NCBI RefSeq assembly: GCF_900114115.1 | Contig: NZ_FORX01000019.1 | Location: 33,441-97,440 of the forward strand | DNA length: 64,000 bases | Origin: Desulfomicrobium apsheronum | GTDB taxonomy: Bacteria > Desulfobacterota > Desulfovibrionia > Desulfovibrionales > Desulfomicrobiaceae | Reading direction: 5' to 3' | Shown here: positions 27,953 through 36,731 of the stretch, in pieces | Position numbering within the stretch: position 1 is the stretch's first letter | Layout of the letters: each line of letters opens with the position of its first letter | The notes under the pieces: model-generated | The model's database searches: none | Told to the model about the DNA's origin: nothing | What the model saw: only the letters and a program-made list of their open reading frames with translations | Translations under genes and position numbers: made by a program

Positions 27953-28818
27953 GATTTGTCCCCCGTGCCCACGGCCTGCAAGGCCTGATAGAAAAGCCAG
28001 CAGAAAAGCAGGACGATGAGAAAGTAGATGATGGAGAAGGCCGCTGCGGGTCCAAGATCCATGGCCGTGGAGAGCTTGACCAGATAGATGGACAGGAAAG
28101 TCGTGGCGTTGCCGGGACCGCCGCCGGTCAGTACGAAAGGCTCGGCGTAGATCAGGAAGCTGTCCATGAACCTGAGCAGCACCGCGATGGTCAGCACTCC
28201 GCGCATCTTCGGCAACTGGATGTAGCGGAACACGGCCCAGCGGCTGGCCCCGTCGATCTTGGCGGCCTGGTAGTAGGCGTCGGGAATGGAGCGCAGACCC
28301 GCATAGGCCAGCAGGACCACCAGCGGCGTCCAGTGCCAGACCTCCATGAGCATGACCGTGATCCAGGCATGCAGGGGGTTGGCGGTGTGATCGAAGCCCA
28401 GCCCCAGACTGTTGATGGCCGCTCCGAAGAGGCCGATGTCGGGCCGGGTGAAGATGATCCAGATGGTCCCGATGACGTTCCAGGGGATGAGCAGCGGCAA
28501 GGCCAGGAGCACCAGACAGGCCGAAGCGGTCCAGCCCTTGTGGGGCATGGTCAGCGCGATGGCGATGCCGAGCGGGATCTCGATCAGGAGCACCAGACCG
28601 GAAAAGATGAGCTGCTTCACGAGCGCGTCATGCAGGCGGGAATTGGTCAGCATCTCGCGAAACCATTCCGTGCCGACAAAGACGCTCTGCCCCGGTCCGA
28701 GGATGTCCTGAACCGAATAGTTGACCACGGTCATAAGGGGGATGATGGCGCTGAAGGCCACGATGACAAAGACGGGCAGGATAAGAAACCAAGCCCTGTT
28801 GTTCTCCCATTTTTCCAC
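27949..28818 (-). CDS. glpP: Glycerol ABC transporter permease
   Basis: A 289-residue MalF-type permease. I start at GTG 28818, 5 nt after AGGAGG (28824-28829); the upstream GTG 28824 overlaps that site. Six or so spans follow, with the cytoplasmic loop DGASRWAVFRYIQLPKMRGV as the EAA motif that contacts the ATPases. Coupled to glpQ by a 4-bp overlap. Name from the rhizobial operon. Confidence 0.9.
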   Translation of the reverse strand: MEKWENNRAWFLILPVFVIVAFSAIIPLMTVVNYSVQDILGPGQSVFVGTEWFREMLTNSRLHDALVKQLIFSGLVLLIEIPLGIAIALTMPHKGWTASACLVLLALPLLIPWNVIGTIWIIFTRPDIGLFGAAINSLGLGFDHTANPLHAWITVMLMEVWHWTPLVVLLAYAGLRSIPDAYYQAAKIDGASRWAVFRYIQLPKMRGVLTIAVLLRFMDSFLIYAEPFVLTGGGPGNATTFLSIYLVKLSTAMDLGPAAAFSIIYFLIVLLFCWLFYQALQAVGTGDKS

Positions 28819-28827
28819 GCCCACCTC

Positions 28828-29907
28828 CTACTTGACCAGATACTGGTCGCGAAAAAGCTTGGTCCGCCGAGGCGGAAAGACAACCCAGCAGCTGTCGGCC
28901 GGGATGGGCCGCCCTTCGGGGACTCTGACCTTGAGCTTGGATGAACCCGATTCCACGGTCACGATGCGGCTGCTGCCTTCGAACTCGACGGAGACGATGC
29001 GTCCAGCCACTGCTCCGTCGCGGGGCTCATCCGTCAGTTCGAGGTACAGCGGACGAATGCCGATCTGAAATTCGCCCTGCCCCGCCCTGGCGGCCACGGC
29101 CGGATCGAGCGGGATGCTGCCGCAGTCGAGCACGGCCTGGTTCCCGTCCACCTTGCACGGCAGGAGGTTCATGCCCGGACTGCCAATGAAATACCCGACA
29201 AAGGTATGCGCCGGGTCCTCGAAAAGTTCATCCGGGGAACCGATCTGCAGGAGCGCGCCGTCGTACATGATGACGATCTTGTCGGCGAAGGTCATGGCCT
29301 CGGTCTGATCGTGGGTCACGTAGATGAGGGTCAGGCCGAACTGGTGGTGGATTTCCTTCAGTTTGCGGCGCAGCTGCCATTTGAGATGCGGGTCGATGAC
29401 GGTCAGGGGCTCGTCGAAAAGAATGGCGGCAACGTCCTTGCGCACCAGGCCCCGCCCCAGCGAGATTTTCTGCTTGGCGTCCGCGGCCAGGCCGCTGGCG
29501 CGTTTGTTCAGGTAGGGGCTCAGGTCCAGGATCTCGGCGATCTCGTGCACCCGCGAGCGCACCTCGCTCTCGTCCACCTTGCGGTTGCGCAGCGGAAAGG
29601 CCAGGTTGTCGAAAACCGTCATGGTGTCGTAGAGCACCGGAAACTGGAAGACCTGCGCGATGTTGCGTTTCTCCGGTGGAAGCTTGGTCACGTCCTTGCC
29701 GTCGAAGAGCACGCGGCCCTGACTTGGGGTCAAAAGACCCGAGATGATGTTGAGCATGGTGGTTTTGCCGCAACCACTGGACCCCAGAAGCGCGTAGGCG
29801 CCGCCATCTTCCCAGACCGTCTGCACTTTCTTGAGTGCGAAATCGTCATCGCTTGCGGGCTTGGCCCGATAGCTGTGGGCGATGTTCTCAAGTTCGATTT
29901 TGGCCAT
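28828..29907 (-). CDS. glpT: Glycerol ABC transporter ATPase
   Basis: A 359-residue MalK/UgpC-type ATPase. Walker A is LLGSSGCGKTTMLN; Walker B is AAILFDEPLTVIDPH; H-loop YVTHDQTEAM. The signature reads LAADAKQKISLGRGLV rather than LSGGQ, a deviation common in this second ATPase of the glycerol set. A C-terminal TOBE-type region follows. It probably forms an asymmetric pair with GlpS. Not the E. coli glpT antiporter. Confidence 0.9.
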   Translation of the reverse strand: MAKIELENIAHSYRAKPASDDDFALKKVQTVWEDGGAYALLGSSGCGKTTMLNIISGLLTPSQGRVLFDGKDVTKLPPEKRNIAQVFQFPVLYDTMTVFDNLAFPLRNRKVDESEVRSRVHEIAEILDLSPYLNKRASGLAADAKQKISLGRGLVRKDVAAILFDEPLTVIDPHLKWQLRRKLKEIHHQFGLTLIYVTHDQTEAMTFADKIVIMYDGALLQIGSPDELFEDPAHTFVGYFIGSPGMNLLPCKVDGNQAVLDCGSIPLDPAVAARAGQGEFQIGIRPLYLELTDEPRDGAVAGRIVSVEFEGSSRIVTVESGSSKLKVRVPEGRPIPADSCWVVFPPRRTKLFRDQYLVK

Positions 29908-29918
29908 GAAAAAATCCT

Positions 29919-31022
29919 TTAGTTGACGCTATGGGCGCACGTGGCGGGACATGCAGGCGCCTTGACCAGGCGGTCGTCCTCACCGAACACGTAGACATCG
30001 CAGGGCCGCACGAAGACCGAAATCTCCTGCCCGGCCTTGAAGGTCCGGACCCCCTGTTCCTGCAAAACCAGCGACCTGTTGCGATAGTGAAAATGCACAA
30101 AGGTTTCGGAACCGTTGATTTCGGCCAGCTCGACAATGGTGCGGATCTCCACGTCCTCGGGGGTCTTGCGGTTCAGATTGAAGTGGTGCGAGCGGATGCC
30201 GAATTTGTAGACGCCCGGCGGCAGATCGCACAGATGTCCGGTCAGGGGCAGATCGATGCCGATGCGCAGATGCGCCTTTTCGGCGTCGACCTCGGCGGTG
30301 ATGAAGTTGATCGGTGGATCGCTGAAGACCTCGGCGACCTGCGTTGTGGCCGGATGATGGTAGACGTCGGCCGTAGGACCGGTCTGCAGCACCCTGCCCT
30401 CGTGCATGATGATGATGTTGCCGCCGAGCATGAGGGCCTCGGTGGGTTCGGTCGTGGTGTAGACCACGATGGACTCGCGCTGGCCGAAGATCTGTTGCAG
30501 CTCGTCGCGCAGCTCTTCGCGCAGTTTGTAGTCCAGGTTCACGAGGGGTTCATCGAGGAGCAGAAGCTGGGCCTCCTTGACCAGGGCCCGGGCAATGGCC
30601 GTTCGCTGCTGCTGACCGCCGGAAAGCTCGGCCGGCAGGCGCGAAAGCAGCGGGTCCAGGTGCAGCATCCGGGCCGTTTCCATGACCCGCCGCTCGATCT
30701 CGATCTTGGGCGTCCCCGCGATGCGCAGGGGCGAAGCGATGTTTTCGAAAATCGTCTGGGATGGATAGTTGATGAATTGCTGGTAGACCATGGCAACGCT
30801 GCGGCGGCGGACCGACATGCCGGTCACGTCCTTGCCGTCGGCCAGGACCTTGCCCTTTGACGGACGGTCGAGGCCGGCCATGATGCGCAAAAGCGAGGTC
30901 TTGCCGGCCTGGGTGCGGCCTAGCAGTACATAACGCTGGCCGGTTTCGAAATTGAGTGAAATGTCCTTGAGGTGCGTTTCGCCGTCCACAATTCTGTCAA
31001 TGGAATCAAGCTGAAGCCCCAT
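29919..31022 (-). CDS. glpS: Glycerol ABC transporter ATPase
   Basis: A 367-residue ATPase with Walker A LLGRTQAGKTSLLR (Gln-Ala in place of the usual Gly-Ser-Gly), intact signature [16 protein letters not shown], Walker B LLLLDEPLVNLDY, and H-loop switch VYTTTEPTEAL where Thr replaces the catalytic-loop His. GlpS therefore has a good signature while GlpT has the canonical H-loop, so together they may form one full ATP site. First gene of the importer, preceded by GGAGGAG and by glpR 138 bp upstream. Confidence 0.9.
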   Translation of the reverse strand: MGLQLDSIDRIVDGETHLKDISLNFETGQRYVLLGRTQAGKTSLLRIMAGLDRPSKGKVLADGKDVTGMSVRRRSVAMVYQQFINYPSQTIFENIASPLRIAGTPKIEIERRVMETARMLHLDPLLSRLPAELSGGQQQRTAIARALVKEAQLLLLDEPLVNLDYKLREELRDELQQIFGQRESIVVYTTTEPTEALMLGGNIIIMHEGRVLQTGPTADVYHHPATTQVAEVFSDPPINFITAEVDAEKAHLRIGIDLPLTGHLCDLPPGVYKFGIRSHHFNLNRKTPEDVEIRTIVELAEINGSETFVHFHYRNRSLVLQEQGVRTFKAGQEISVFVRPCDVYVFGEDDRLVKAPACPATCAHSVN

Positions 31023-31160
31023 GCGGCTCCTCCGTGGCAGGATATGAAGTCCGGCTTCTGGATGAGGGCCGGATCGAGTTCAAAAGCCCATAACAGACGA
31101 ATTATTTTTTCTCAACTGAAAAAGAAAATTGGTCAGTTAACCTATTTTGTTCGTAAACAC

Positions 31161-31988
31161 TCAATTTTGCGACCCTTCATCGACATGCAGTTTCACGTTT
31201 CCGCGCTGCATCTGATCGAGAACGCCGACCGGCGGGGTCTTGTCCGTGAACAGGGCGTCGATTTCCTCGATGTTGCCCAGGCGCACCATGGCGTTGCGCC
31301 CGAACTTGGTGTGATCGGTGACCAGAAAGACCTGCCTGGAATTTTCCATGATGGCCCGGGCGGCGCGCACTTCCCTGTAGTCGAAGTCGAGAAGCGTGCC
31401 GTCAATGTCGATACCGCTGATGCCGATGATGCCGAAATCGACCTTGAACTGGCGGATGAAGTCGATGGCCGCCTCGCCGACAATGCCCCCGTCGTGATGA
31501 CGGATCAGCCCGCCGGCCACGATGATCTCCACCTCCGGGTTTCCGGTCAGGATGGAGGCGACGTTGAGGCTGTTGGTGATGACGCGCAGATTCTTGTGCC
31601 CGCCCAGGGCCCGGGCCACCTCTTCGGTGGTGGTGCCGATGTTGATGAAAAGCGAGGACTTGTTGGGGATGGCCCGGGCCACCATCTGGCCGATGACTCG
31701 CTTTTCGGCCAGGCAGAGCACCTTGCGGTCCAGGTAGTCCAGGTTTTCGGTGCTCAGGCATGGCCCCGCGCCGCCGTGATAGCGTTGCAGGAGGCCCTTG
31801 GCGTTCAGGGTGTTAATGTCCCGGCGCACGGACTGTGGTGTGATGCCGAAATGGTCGGCCAGGGACTGAATGGTGGCGAATCCAGTCTCCCGGACCATGC
31901 GGATCATTTCGGCATGGCGTTGCCGAACCGTGACATGCCGGGCGCCTGTGTCCTGGCCATCGGCTTTTCCGGTATGAGCGTCATCCAT
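31161..31988 (-). CDS. glpR: DeoR-family glycerol regulon repressor
   Basis: A 275-residue DeoR-family regulator from ATG 31988, with AAAGGAG 5 nt upstream. The N-terminal HTH is IQSLADHFGITPQSVRRDINTLNAKGLLQRYHGGA, in two parts below 20 residues each in the source. The C-terminal sensor domain (FINIGTTTEEVARAL, VAGGLIRHHDGGIVGEAAI) binds a phosphorylated effector, glycerol-3-phosphate in known GlpR. It sits between the leftward importer and the rightward glpAB operon, so it likely represses both. Candidate sites TTTCGTTTT occur at 31998-32011 and 32196-32217. Confidence 0.92.
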   Translation of the reverse strand: MDDAHTGKADGQDTGARHVTVRQRHAEMIRMVRETGFATIQSLADHFGITPQSVRRDINTLNAKGLLQRYHGGAGPCLSTENLDYLDRKVLCLAEKRVIGQMVARAIPNKSSLFINIGTTTEEVARALGGHKNLRVITNSLNVASILTGNPEVEIIVAGGLIRHHDGGIVGEAAIDFIRQFKVDFGIIGISGIDIDGTLLDFDYREVRAARAIMENSRQVFLVTDHTKFGRNAMVRLGNIEEIDALFTDKTPPVGVLDQMQRGNVKLHVDEGSQN

Positions 31989-31997
31989 AAATTCTCC

Positions 31998-32011
31998 TTT
32001 CGTTTTCGAAA
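31998..32011. promoter_or_regulatory. Candidate GlpR operator
   Basis: The palindrome TTTCGTTTTCGAAA sits just upstream of the glpR start, overlapping its ribosome site. Related TTTTCGTTT direct repeats recur at 32196-32217, before glpA, and a TCGTTTT at 32031. DeoR-family GlpR operators often have TTCG/CGAA half-sites. Assignment is by position and symmetry only. Confidence 0.5.
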
Positions 32012-32195
32012 AAAAAAATTGCGCTATGTGTCGTTTTAAGAAAAAAAATCTGGTGGAATGCAACGGCTCATGATAAAAAAACTCCCCAGAAGGCGGCATG
32101 CTCCGCGAAAGCTGTTAACATGCCTTGTTTCTCATTGCCAGCATGATTTCACCCGCCTCCGGCTGTACGACAAAGGTGCGCTCGGAAAATTTCAC

Positions 32196-32217
32196 TTTTT
32201 CGTTTCTTTTCGTTTTT
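32196..32217. promoter_or_regulatory. Repeated TTTTCGTTT motifs before glpA
   Basis: Two direct copies of TTTTCGTTT 10 bp apart (near 32198 and 32208) lie 20-45 bp upstream of the glpA start. The same core occurs in the palindrome at 31998-32011, making this a second candidate GlpR-binding region. Confidence 0.4.
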
Positions 32218-32238
32218 ATCGACGCAGCAAGGACATCC

Positions 32239-33858
32239 ATGACCATACTCACAACCCGGGTTCTCATCATCGGCGCCGGTGTCACCGGTGCGGGATTGCT
32301 TCGGGATCTGGCCCTGCGCGGGGTGCAGGCGCTTCTGATCGAGCAGCGCGACGTCAATTCCGGTGCTTCCGGGGGGAATCACGGCCTGCTGCACAGCGGC
32401 GCGCGTTATGTAGCCTCTGATGTCGAGGCCGCCGTGGAATGCCGGGAGGAAGGCGACATCCTGCGCCGACTCGCCCCGCAATGCATCGAGGACACCGGCG
32501 GACTTTTTGTCGCCGTGCGCGGAGACGACGAGGGTTATGTCTCCGATTTTTCCGCGCTCTGCGTCAAAAGCGGCGTGCCCTGCCAGGGCCTTGAGCTGCG
32601 CACCGCCCGCGCCATGGAGCCAGCCCTGTCGGAAAATCTCATCGCCGCCTTCGCGGTGCAAGACGGCGCGGTGGACCCGTTCATGCTCTCGCTGGACAAC
32701 ATCGCCCAGGCCATGAGCCTTGGCTGCTCCATGCGCCGCAACCTCGCCGCCGTGTCCATGGAAGTGACGGACGGCCGCGTCACCCTCGTGCGTTGCCGGG
32801 ACATAACCACCGGCGGCGAAGTCCTGATCGAGACCGAACTGGTGATCAACGCCTCCGGGGCCTGGGCGGGACGGATCGCGGCCCTGGCCGGGGCGCACAT
32901 CAACATCCTTTATTCCATGGGTAGCCTCATCATCACCCAGGACCGCATCGCCACCCGGGTCATCAACCGGCTGCGACCGCCCTCGGACGCGGATATCCTC
33001 GTGCCCGGCGGAACCGTGTCCATCCTCGGCACTACCTCCATCCGCGTGCCCACGCCCGACGGATGCAGGCCCAGCGTGGCGGAAACCGACCGCATCATCG
33101 ACGACGCCCGGGCCATGCTGCCCATTCTGGGTCGCACCCGCTACATCCGGGCCTACGCCGGCGTGCGGCCCCTGGTTTCCCTGGGCCCGGCCGGTGACGA
33201 CCGTGCGGTCAGCCGTGGCTTTTCGCTCATCGACCACGCGAGCGAGGGCGTGGAAAATTTCATGACCATCACCGGCGGCAAACTCACCACGTACAGGCTC
33301 ATGGCCGAAAAGGCGGCGGATCTGGCCTGCGCCAAACTTGGCGTCACCGCGCCCTGCCGGACACGCAAGGAGCCGCTTCCGCCCTCCAGCATGGGCAAGT
33401 GGACCGAACCCGGCCGTGGTCCGAAAAGCTGGGTGGAGAGCCGGGCCGAAGACGACATCGTGCTGTGCGAATGCGAGATGGTCTCGCGGAGCGTCATCGA
33501 CGCCATCGTGGACGAGGCCAAGGACATGCGCGGCCGCTCCATGCTCAAGGCCATCGGCATGCGCAGCCGGGTCGGCAAAGGCCCGTGCCAGGGCGGTTTT
33601 TGCGGACCGCGCATCACCGGTCACCTCTATGACCGTGAAATATCCACCGGCACCCAGGGTCTGGCGGAGCTCAAGACCTTCACCGAACGCCGCTGGAGAG
33701 GCTTTTCGCCGATACTCTGGGGCGTGCCGCTCATGCAGGCCGACCTGCAGGAGGCCCTGCACTGCGGAGCCATGGACCTGGAGTTCGGCCCCGCCCCCTC
33801 GACCAGGGATGAAGAGAGCGAGAACTGTCCCGCCACCGCCTTCAAGGAGCCGTCATGA
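32239..33858 (+). CDS. glpA: Anaerobic glycerol-3-phosphate dehydrogenase subunit A
   Basis: A 539-residue flavoprotein from ATG 32239 with AAGGA 6 nt upstream; upstream frame is not coding-like. It binds FAD (VLIIGAGVTGAGLLRDLALRG) and has GGNHGLLHSGARYV and the C-terminal BFD-type [2Fe-2S] domain: CECEM (~409) and GPCQGGFCGPRI (~450). It oxidises glycerol-3-phosphate to dihydroxyacetone phosphate. The stop overlaps glpB by 4 bp. Slightly longer at the C-terminus than needed, otherwise normal. Confidence 0.95.
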   Translation: MTILTTRVLIIGAGVTGAGLLRDLALRGVQALLIEQRDVNSGASGGNHGLLHSGARYVASDVEAAVECREEGDILRRLAPQCIEDTGGLFVAVRGDDEGYVSDFSALCVKSGVPCQGLELRTARAMEPALSENLIAAFAVQDGAVDPFMLSLDNIAQAMSLGCSMRRNLAAVSMEVTDGRVTLVRCRDITTGGEVLIETELVINASGAWAGRIAALAGAHINILYSMGSLIITQDRIATRVINRLRPPSDADILVPGGTVSILGTTSIRVPTPDGCRPSVAETDRIIDDARAMLPILGRTRYIRAYAGVRPLVSLGPAGDDRAVSRGFSLIDHASEGVENFMTITGGKLTTYRLMAEKAADLACAKLGVTAPCRTRKEPLPPSSMGKWTEPGRGPKSWVESRAEDDIVLCECEMVSRSVIDAIVDEAKDMRGRSMLKAIGMRSRVGKGPCQGGFCGPRITGHLYDREISTGTQGLAELKTFTERRWRGFSPILWGVPLMQADLQEALHCGAMDLEFGPAPSTRDEESENCPATAFKEPS

Positions 33859-35102
33859 AAAACTATGATGTCATGGTCATCGGCTCGGGCTTTGCCGGCA
33901 TGGCCGCAGCGCTGTTCGCCGCCGAGCGGGGGCTGTCCGTGGCCCAGACCGGAGCCACGGGCGGCATCGATTTCAGCACCGGCTTCATCGATCTTCTGGC
34001 CGTGCACCCCATCGCGGAGCAAAAGGTCTGGGAGGACCCCTTCGCCGCCCTGGCCGCCCTGCGCCGGGATCTGCCCGATCATCCCTACTGCCGTGTCAGC
34101 GACGATGAAATATGCCGGGCGCTGGAGCAATTCACCACCTTCCTGGGCCACCACGGCCTGTGCTACCGTGGCCGCGCGGGCAAAAACACCCTGACCCTGA
34201 CCGCCGCCGGGACCATGAAGCCGACCTATCTTTTGCCGTGCACGGCCTGGAACGGAGTTAAGGCCTGGGAAATGAAGGCGCCCACCCTGCTCGTCGATTT
34301 CAGCGGACTCAAAGGCCTGAGCGCCAGACAGATCGCGGAAGTGCGGAAAGATTCCTGGCCAAACCTGAAGGTGGCGCGAATCAAATTTCCCGGCATGGGC
34401 GGCGAACTCTATCCCGAACACATGGCCTGGAGCATGGCCGACCCGGCACGCCGGGCGGAGCTGGCTCAAAACGTCGCGCCGCACATTGCGGACGCCAAGT
34501 ATGTCGGTTTTCCGGCCATTCTGGGCATGACCGACACCGCAGCCGTGCTCAGTCATCTGGAAGAGCTGCTCGACAGGCCGGTCTTTGAAATCCCGACCCT
34601 GCCTCCGTCCATTGCCGGTCCCCGGCTGCGCGCCGCCTTCGACCGGGGCCTTCCGGGCCTTGGAGTGCGCACCTATACGCAGAAACTGATCACGAAAGCT
34701 GCGTGTTCCGAAGAGGGATTTTCATTTACAGCCGGAAGCGGTTCGACCTCCGTGGATATTTTCGCGAAGAGCGCGATCCTGGCCAGCGGCCGCTTCTTCG
34801 GCAAGGGCTTGAGGTCGGACCGTCACCGCATTTTCGAGGCGGTCTTCGATCTGCCCGTCAGCCAGCCTGAAAACCGGAGCATGTGGCATCGCCCCGATTT
34901 TTTCGATCCGAACGGACATGAGGTCAATCAGGCCGGAATCGAGACCGATGCGAATCTGCGCCCTCTTGACGCACAGGGCCGGGTGTTTCATCCCCGCCTG
35001 CATGCCGCCGGAGCGATCCTGGCTCATCAGGACTGGATGCGCATGAAATGCGGAGCCGGTCTGGCCATCGCCACAGCCTACAAGGCGGTGGCCTCCCTGT
35101 AA
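33855..35102 (+). CDS. glpB: Anaerobic glycerol-3-phosphate dehydrogenase subunit B
   Basis: A 415-residue flavoprotein, ATG 33855 preceded by AAGGAG. It has an N-terminal dinucleotide fold (VMVIGSGFAGMAAALFAAERG) and a GlpB-type C-terminus (GAILAHQDWMRMKCGAGLAIATAYK). GlpB passes electrons from GlpA toward the membrane partner. It is followed 21 bp later by the unusual Fe-S membrane protein instead of a standard glpC. Confidence 0.92.
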   Translation: MKNYDVMVIGSGFAGMAAALFAAERGLSVAQTGATGGIDFSTGFIDLLAVHPIAEQKVWEDPFAALAALRRDLPDHPYCRVSDDEICRALEQFTTFLGHHGLCYRGRAGKNTLTLTAAGTMKPTYLLPCTAWNGVKAWEMKAPTLLVDFSGLKGLSARQIAEVRKDSWPNLKVARIKFPGMGGELYPEHMAWSMADPARRAELAQNVAPHIADAKYVGFPAILGMTDTAAVLSHLEELLDRPVFEIPTLPPSIAGPRLRAAFDRGLPGLGVRTYTQKLITKAACSEEGFSFTAGSGSTSVDIFAKSAILASGRFFGKGLRSDRHRIFEAVFDLPVSQPENRSMWHRPDFFDPNGHEVNQAGIETDANLRPLDAQGRVFHPRLHAAGAILAHQDWMRMKCGAGLAIATAYKAVASL

Positions 35103-35123
35103 TTTTCAACCACGGGAGCCTGC

Positions 35124-36731
35124 ATGGACTTTTTCTCCATCGGTCTCGTTCTTGCCTGCGCAAGCGCGGCCCTCGGCGCTCTTTGGCGCATGCGGGGATG
35201 GTTCAAGCGCGGCGTCGCCATGGGTCGGCCTGAGCAAGACCGGCCGCGCCCAGGCATCCTTGGCATGCTAGGCATGCTCGGCGGCGGACTGGCGGATCTT
35301 GTCCTGCTGCGCCGCACCATGCGCAGCCCCTTGCGCTGGACCGGGCACACGCTCCTGATCCTCGGCTTCGTGCCCCTCATCGTCCTGCATGCCATGGACG
35401 GGGTCGTCACCCGCCCGTTCTTCGCCGGATACGAACCGACCCTCGATCCATGGCAGTTCCTGCGCAATCTTTTCGGACTGCTCTCCGTCCTCGGCCTGAC
35501 TCTTCTCTTCCTCAATCGGTGCATGACGCTCAAAAAAATCAGTAAGCTGCAGGATTGGACCCTCATTGCAGTGGTCTTTGGAATCCTCATCTCCGGCTTT
35601 TTTCTGGAATCGTTCAAGATCATGTCGGCCGGAGATTTCAAGCGCATGGTGGATGATTATTTCGTCGAGGCCGAACCCGAGGAGCTGATCTCCCTCAAGG
35701 CGTACTGGGCCAGGGAAAACGGCGTGCGCTTCAGGCAGTTTCTGCCGACGGCCCCCGAATTGCTCGAACTTGGCGCCGAACTGCACGAAGATCGCTGCGC
35801 CGGATGTCATTCCCCCACGTCCTCGGCCTTCGTTTCGCGCTCCATGACCTCGCTTGTGCCCGCCTCCCTGCATATCGCCGATCAGGGACGCGACCTTTTC
35901 TGGTATGTGCATGTCGGCCTGGCCTTTCTGGGCCTTGCCCTTCTGCCCTGGGGTAAATTCTTTCATCCGGTCGCGACCGGCATCAATCTGCTTACGCGCG
36001 GCGGATCACGAAGCGCAGACACACCCACGCATACCCTGGCCCGGGGGCTGGGCCTGGACGCCTGCACCCGCTGCGGACAATGCAGCCTGCATTGCAGCGT
36101 GGCCCCGGCGCACCGGGTGCTCGGCAACCCGGACATCCTGCCCATGGACAAGCTGGCCGACCTGCGCTGCCATCTGGACGACAGACTCTCGCCTGGCCGT
36201 TCCGCCGCGCTGGTCGAAGGCAGTCACATCTGTACCGAATGCCTGCGCTGCACGCAGGTGTGTTCAGCGGGCATCGATCTGCAAGACCTGTGGATGGCCT
36301 CGAAAAAGAGCCTGACCGAAGCGGGACGAGCCGGAGTGGACGGGGAAATCCGCAAGCGCACGGCCGGAGAATGGGCCAGGGAGCTTGCCTCGCGCGACCT
36401 GGGCAGGGTCGGCGGCACGGGGGCCGGTCTGGCTGACCGGGCCGAATCCTTCTGGGGCTGTGTGCAGTGCACCACCTGCACGGGCGTGTGTCCGGTGGTC
36501 GCAGTCAGCGAAGACCCGTCCCGGGATCTGGACCTCGCCCCGCAGCAGATCATGAACCTGCTGCGCATGGGCCTTAAAGCCCAGACCCTTGGCGCGCGCA
36601 TGGTCTGGAGCTGCACTACCTGCTACAAATGCCAGGAACACTGCCCCCAGGGCGTGCCCGTGGCCGACATCCTGTACGAACTGAGGCAACTGGGAGCGGA
36701 AATCCTGCGCAAGAAAGAGGGCCGGTCATGA
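35124..36731 (+). CDS. Membrane iron-sulfur protein replacing GlpC (cytochrome-b-like/HdrC-like)
   Basis: A 535-residue protein. Transmembrane segments near residues 3-20, 75-95, 112-130, 145-162 and 250-272 resemble a NarI/HdrE-type cytochrome b. A CAGCH motif (~225) in the loop before the last span could bind one haem covalently. The C-terminal half has four ferredoxin-like Cys groups: ACTRCGQCSLHC (~313), CTECLRCTQVC (~370), CVQCTTCTGVCP (~446) and CTTCYKCQEHCP (~497). It lies between glpB and an HdrB-like gene, so it probably carries electrons from GlpAB to the quinone pool or a membrane reductase. Not a standard E. coli GlpC. Confidence 0.8.
   Translation: MDFFSIGLVLACASAALGALWRMRGWFKRGVAMGRPEQDRPRPGILGMLGMLGGGLADLVLLRRTMRSPLRWTGHTLLILGFVPLIVLHAMDGVVTRPFFAGYEPTLDPWQFLRNLFGLLSVLGLTLLFLNRCMTLKKISKLQDWTLIAVVFGILISGFFLESFKIMSAGDFKRMVDDYFVEAEPEELISLKAYWARENGVRFRQFLPTAPELLELGAELHEDRCAGCHSPTSSAFVSRSMTSLVPASLHIADQGRDLFWYVHVGLAFLGLALLPWGKFFHPVATGINLLTRGGSRSADTPTHTLARGLGLDACTRCGQCSLHCSVAPAHRVLGNPDILPMDKLADLRCHLDDRLSPGRSAALVEGSHICTECLRCTQVCSAGIDLQDLWMASKKSLTEAGRAGVDGEIRKRTAGEWARELASRDLGRVGGTGAGLADRAESFWGCVQCTTCTGVCPVVAVSEDPSRDLDLAPQQIMNLLRMGLKAQTLGARMVWSCTTCYKCQEHCPQGVPVADILYELRQLGAEILRKKEGRS

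Noticed and set aside
28067..28710. Consideration that the importer might be a maltose/sn-glycerol-3-phosphate (Ugp) system
   Set aside because: The DUF2160 gene, the large binding protein and the adjacent glpR/glpK favour the glycerol importer type; Ugp systems lack the small gene and use one ATPase.
32149..33762. 537-codon minus-strand frame opposite glpA
   Set aside because: Antisense shadow; glpA has complete FAD and Fe-S motifs.
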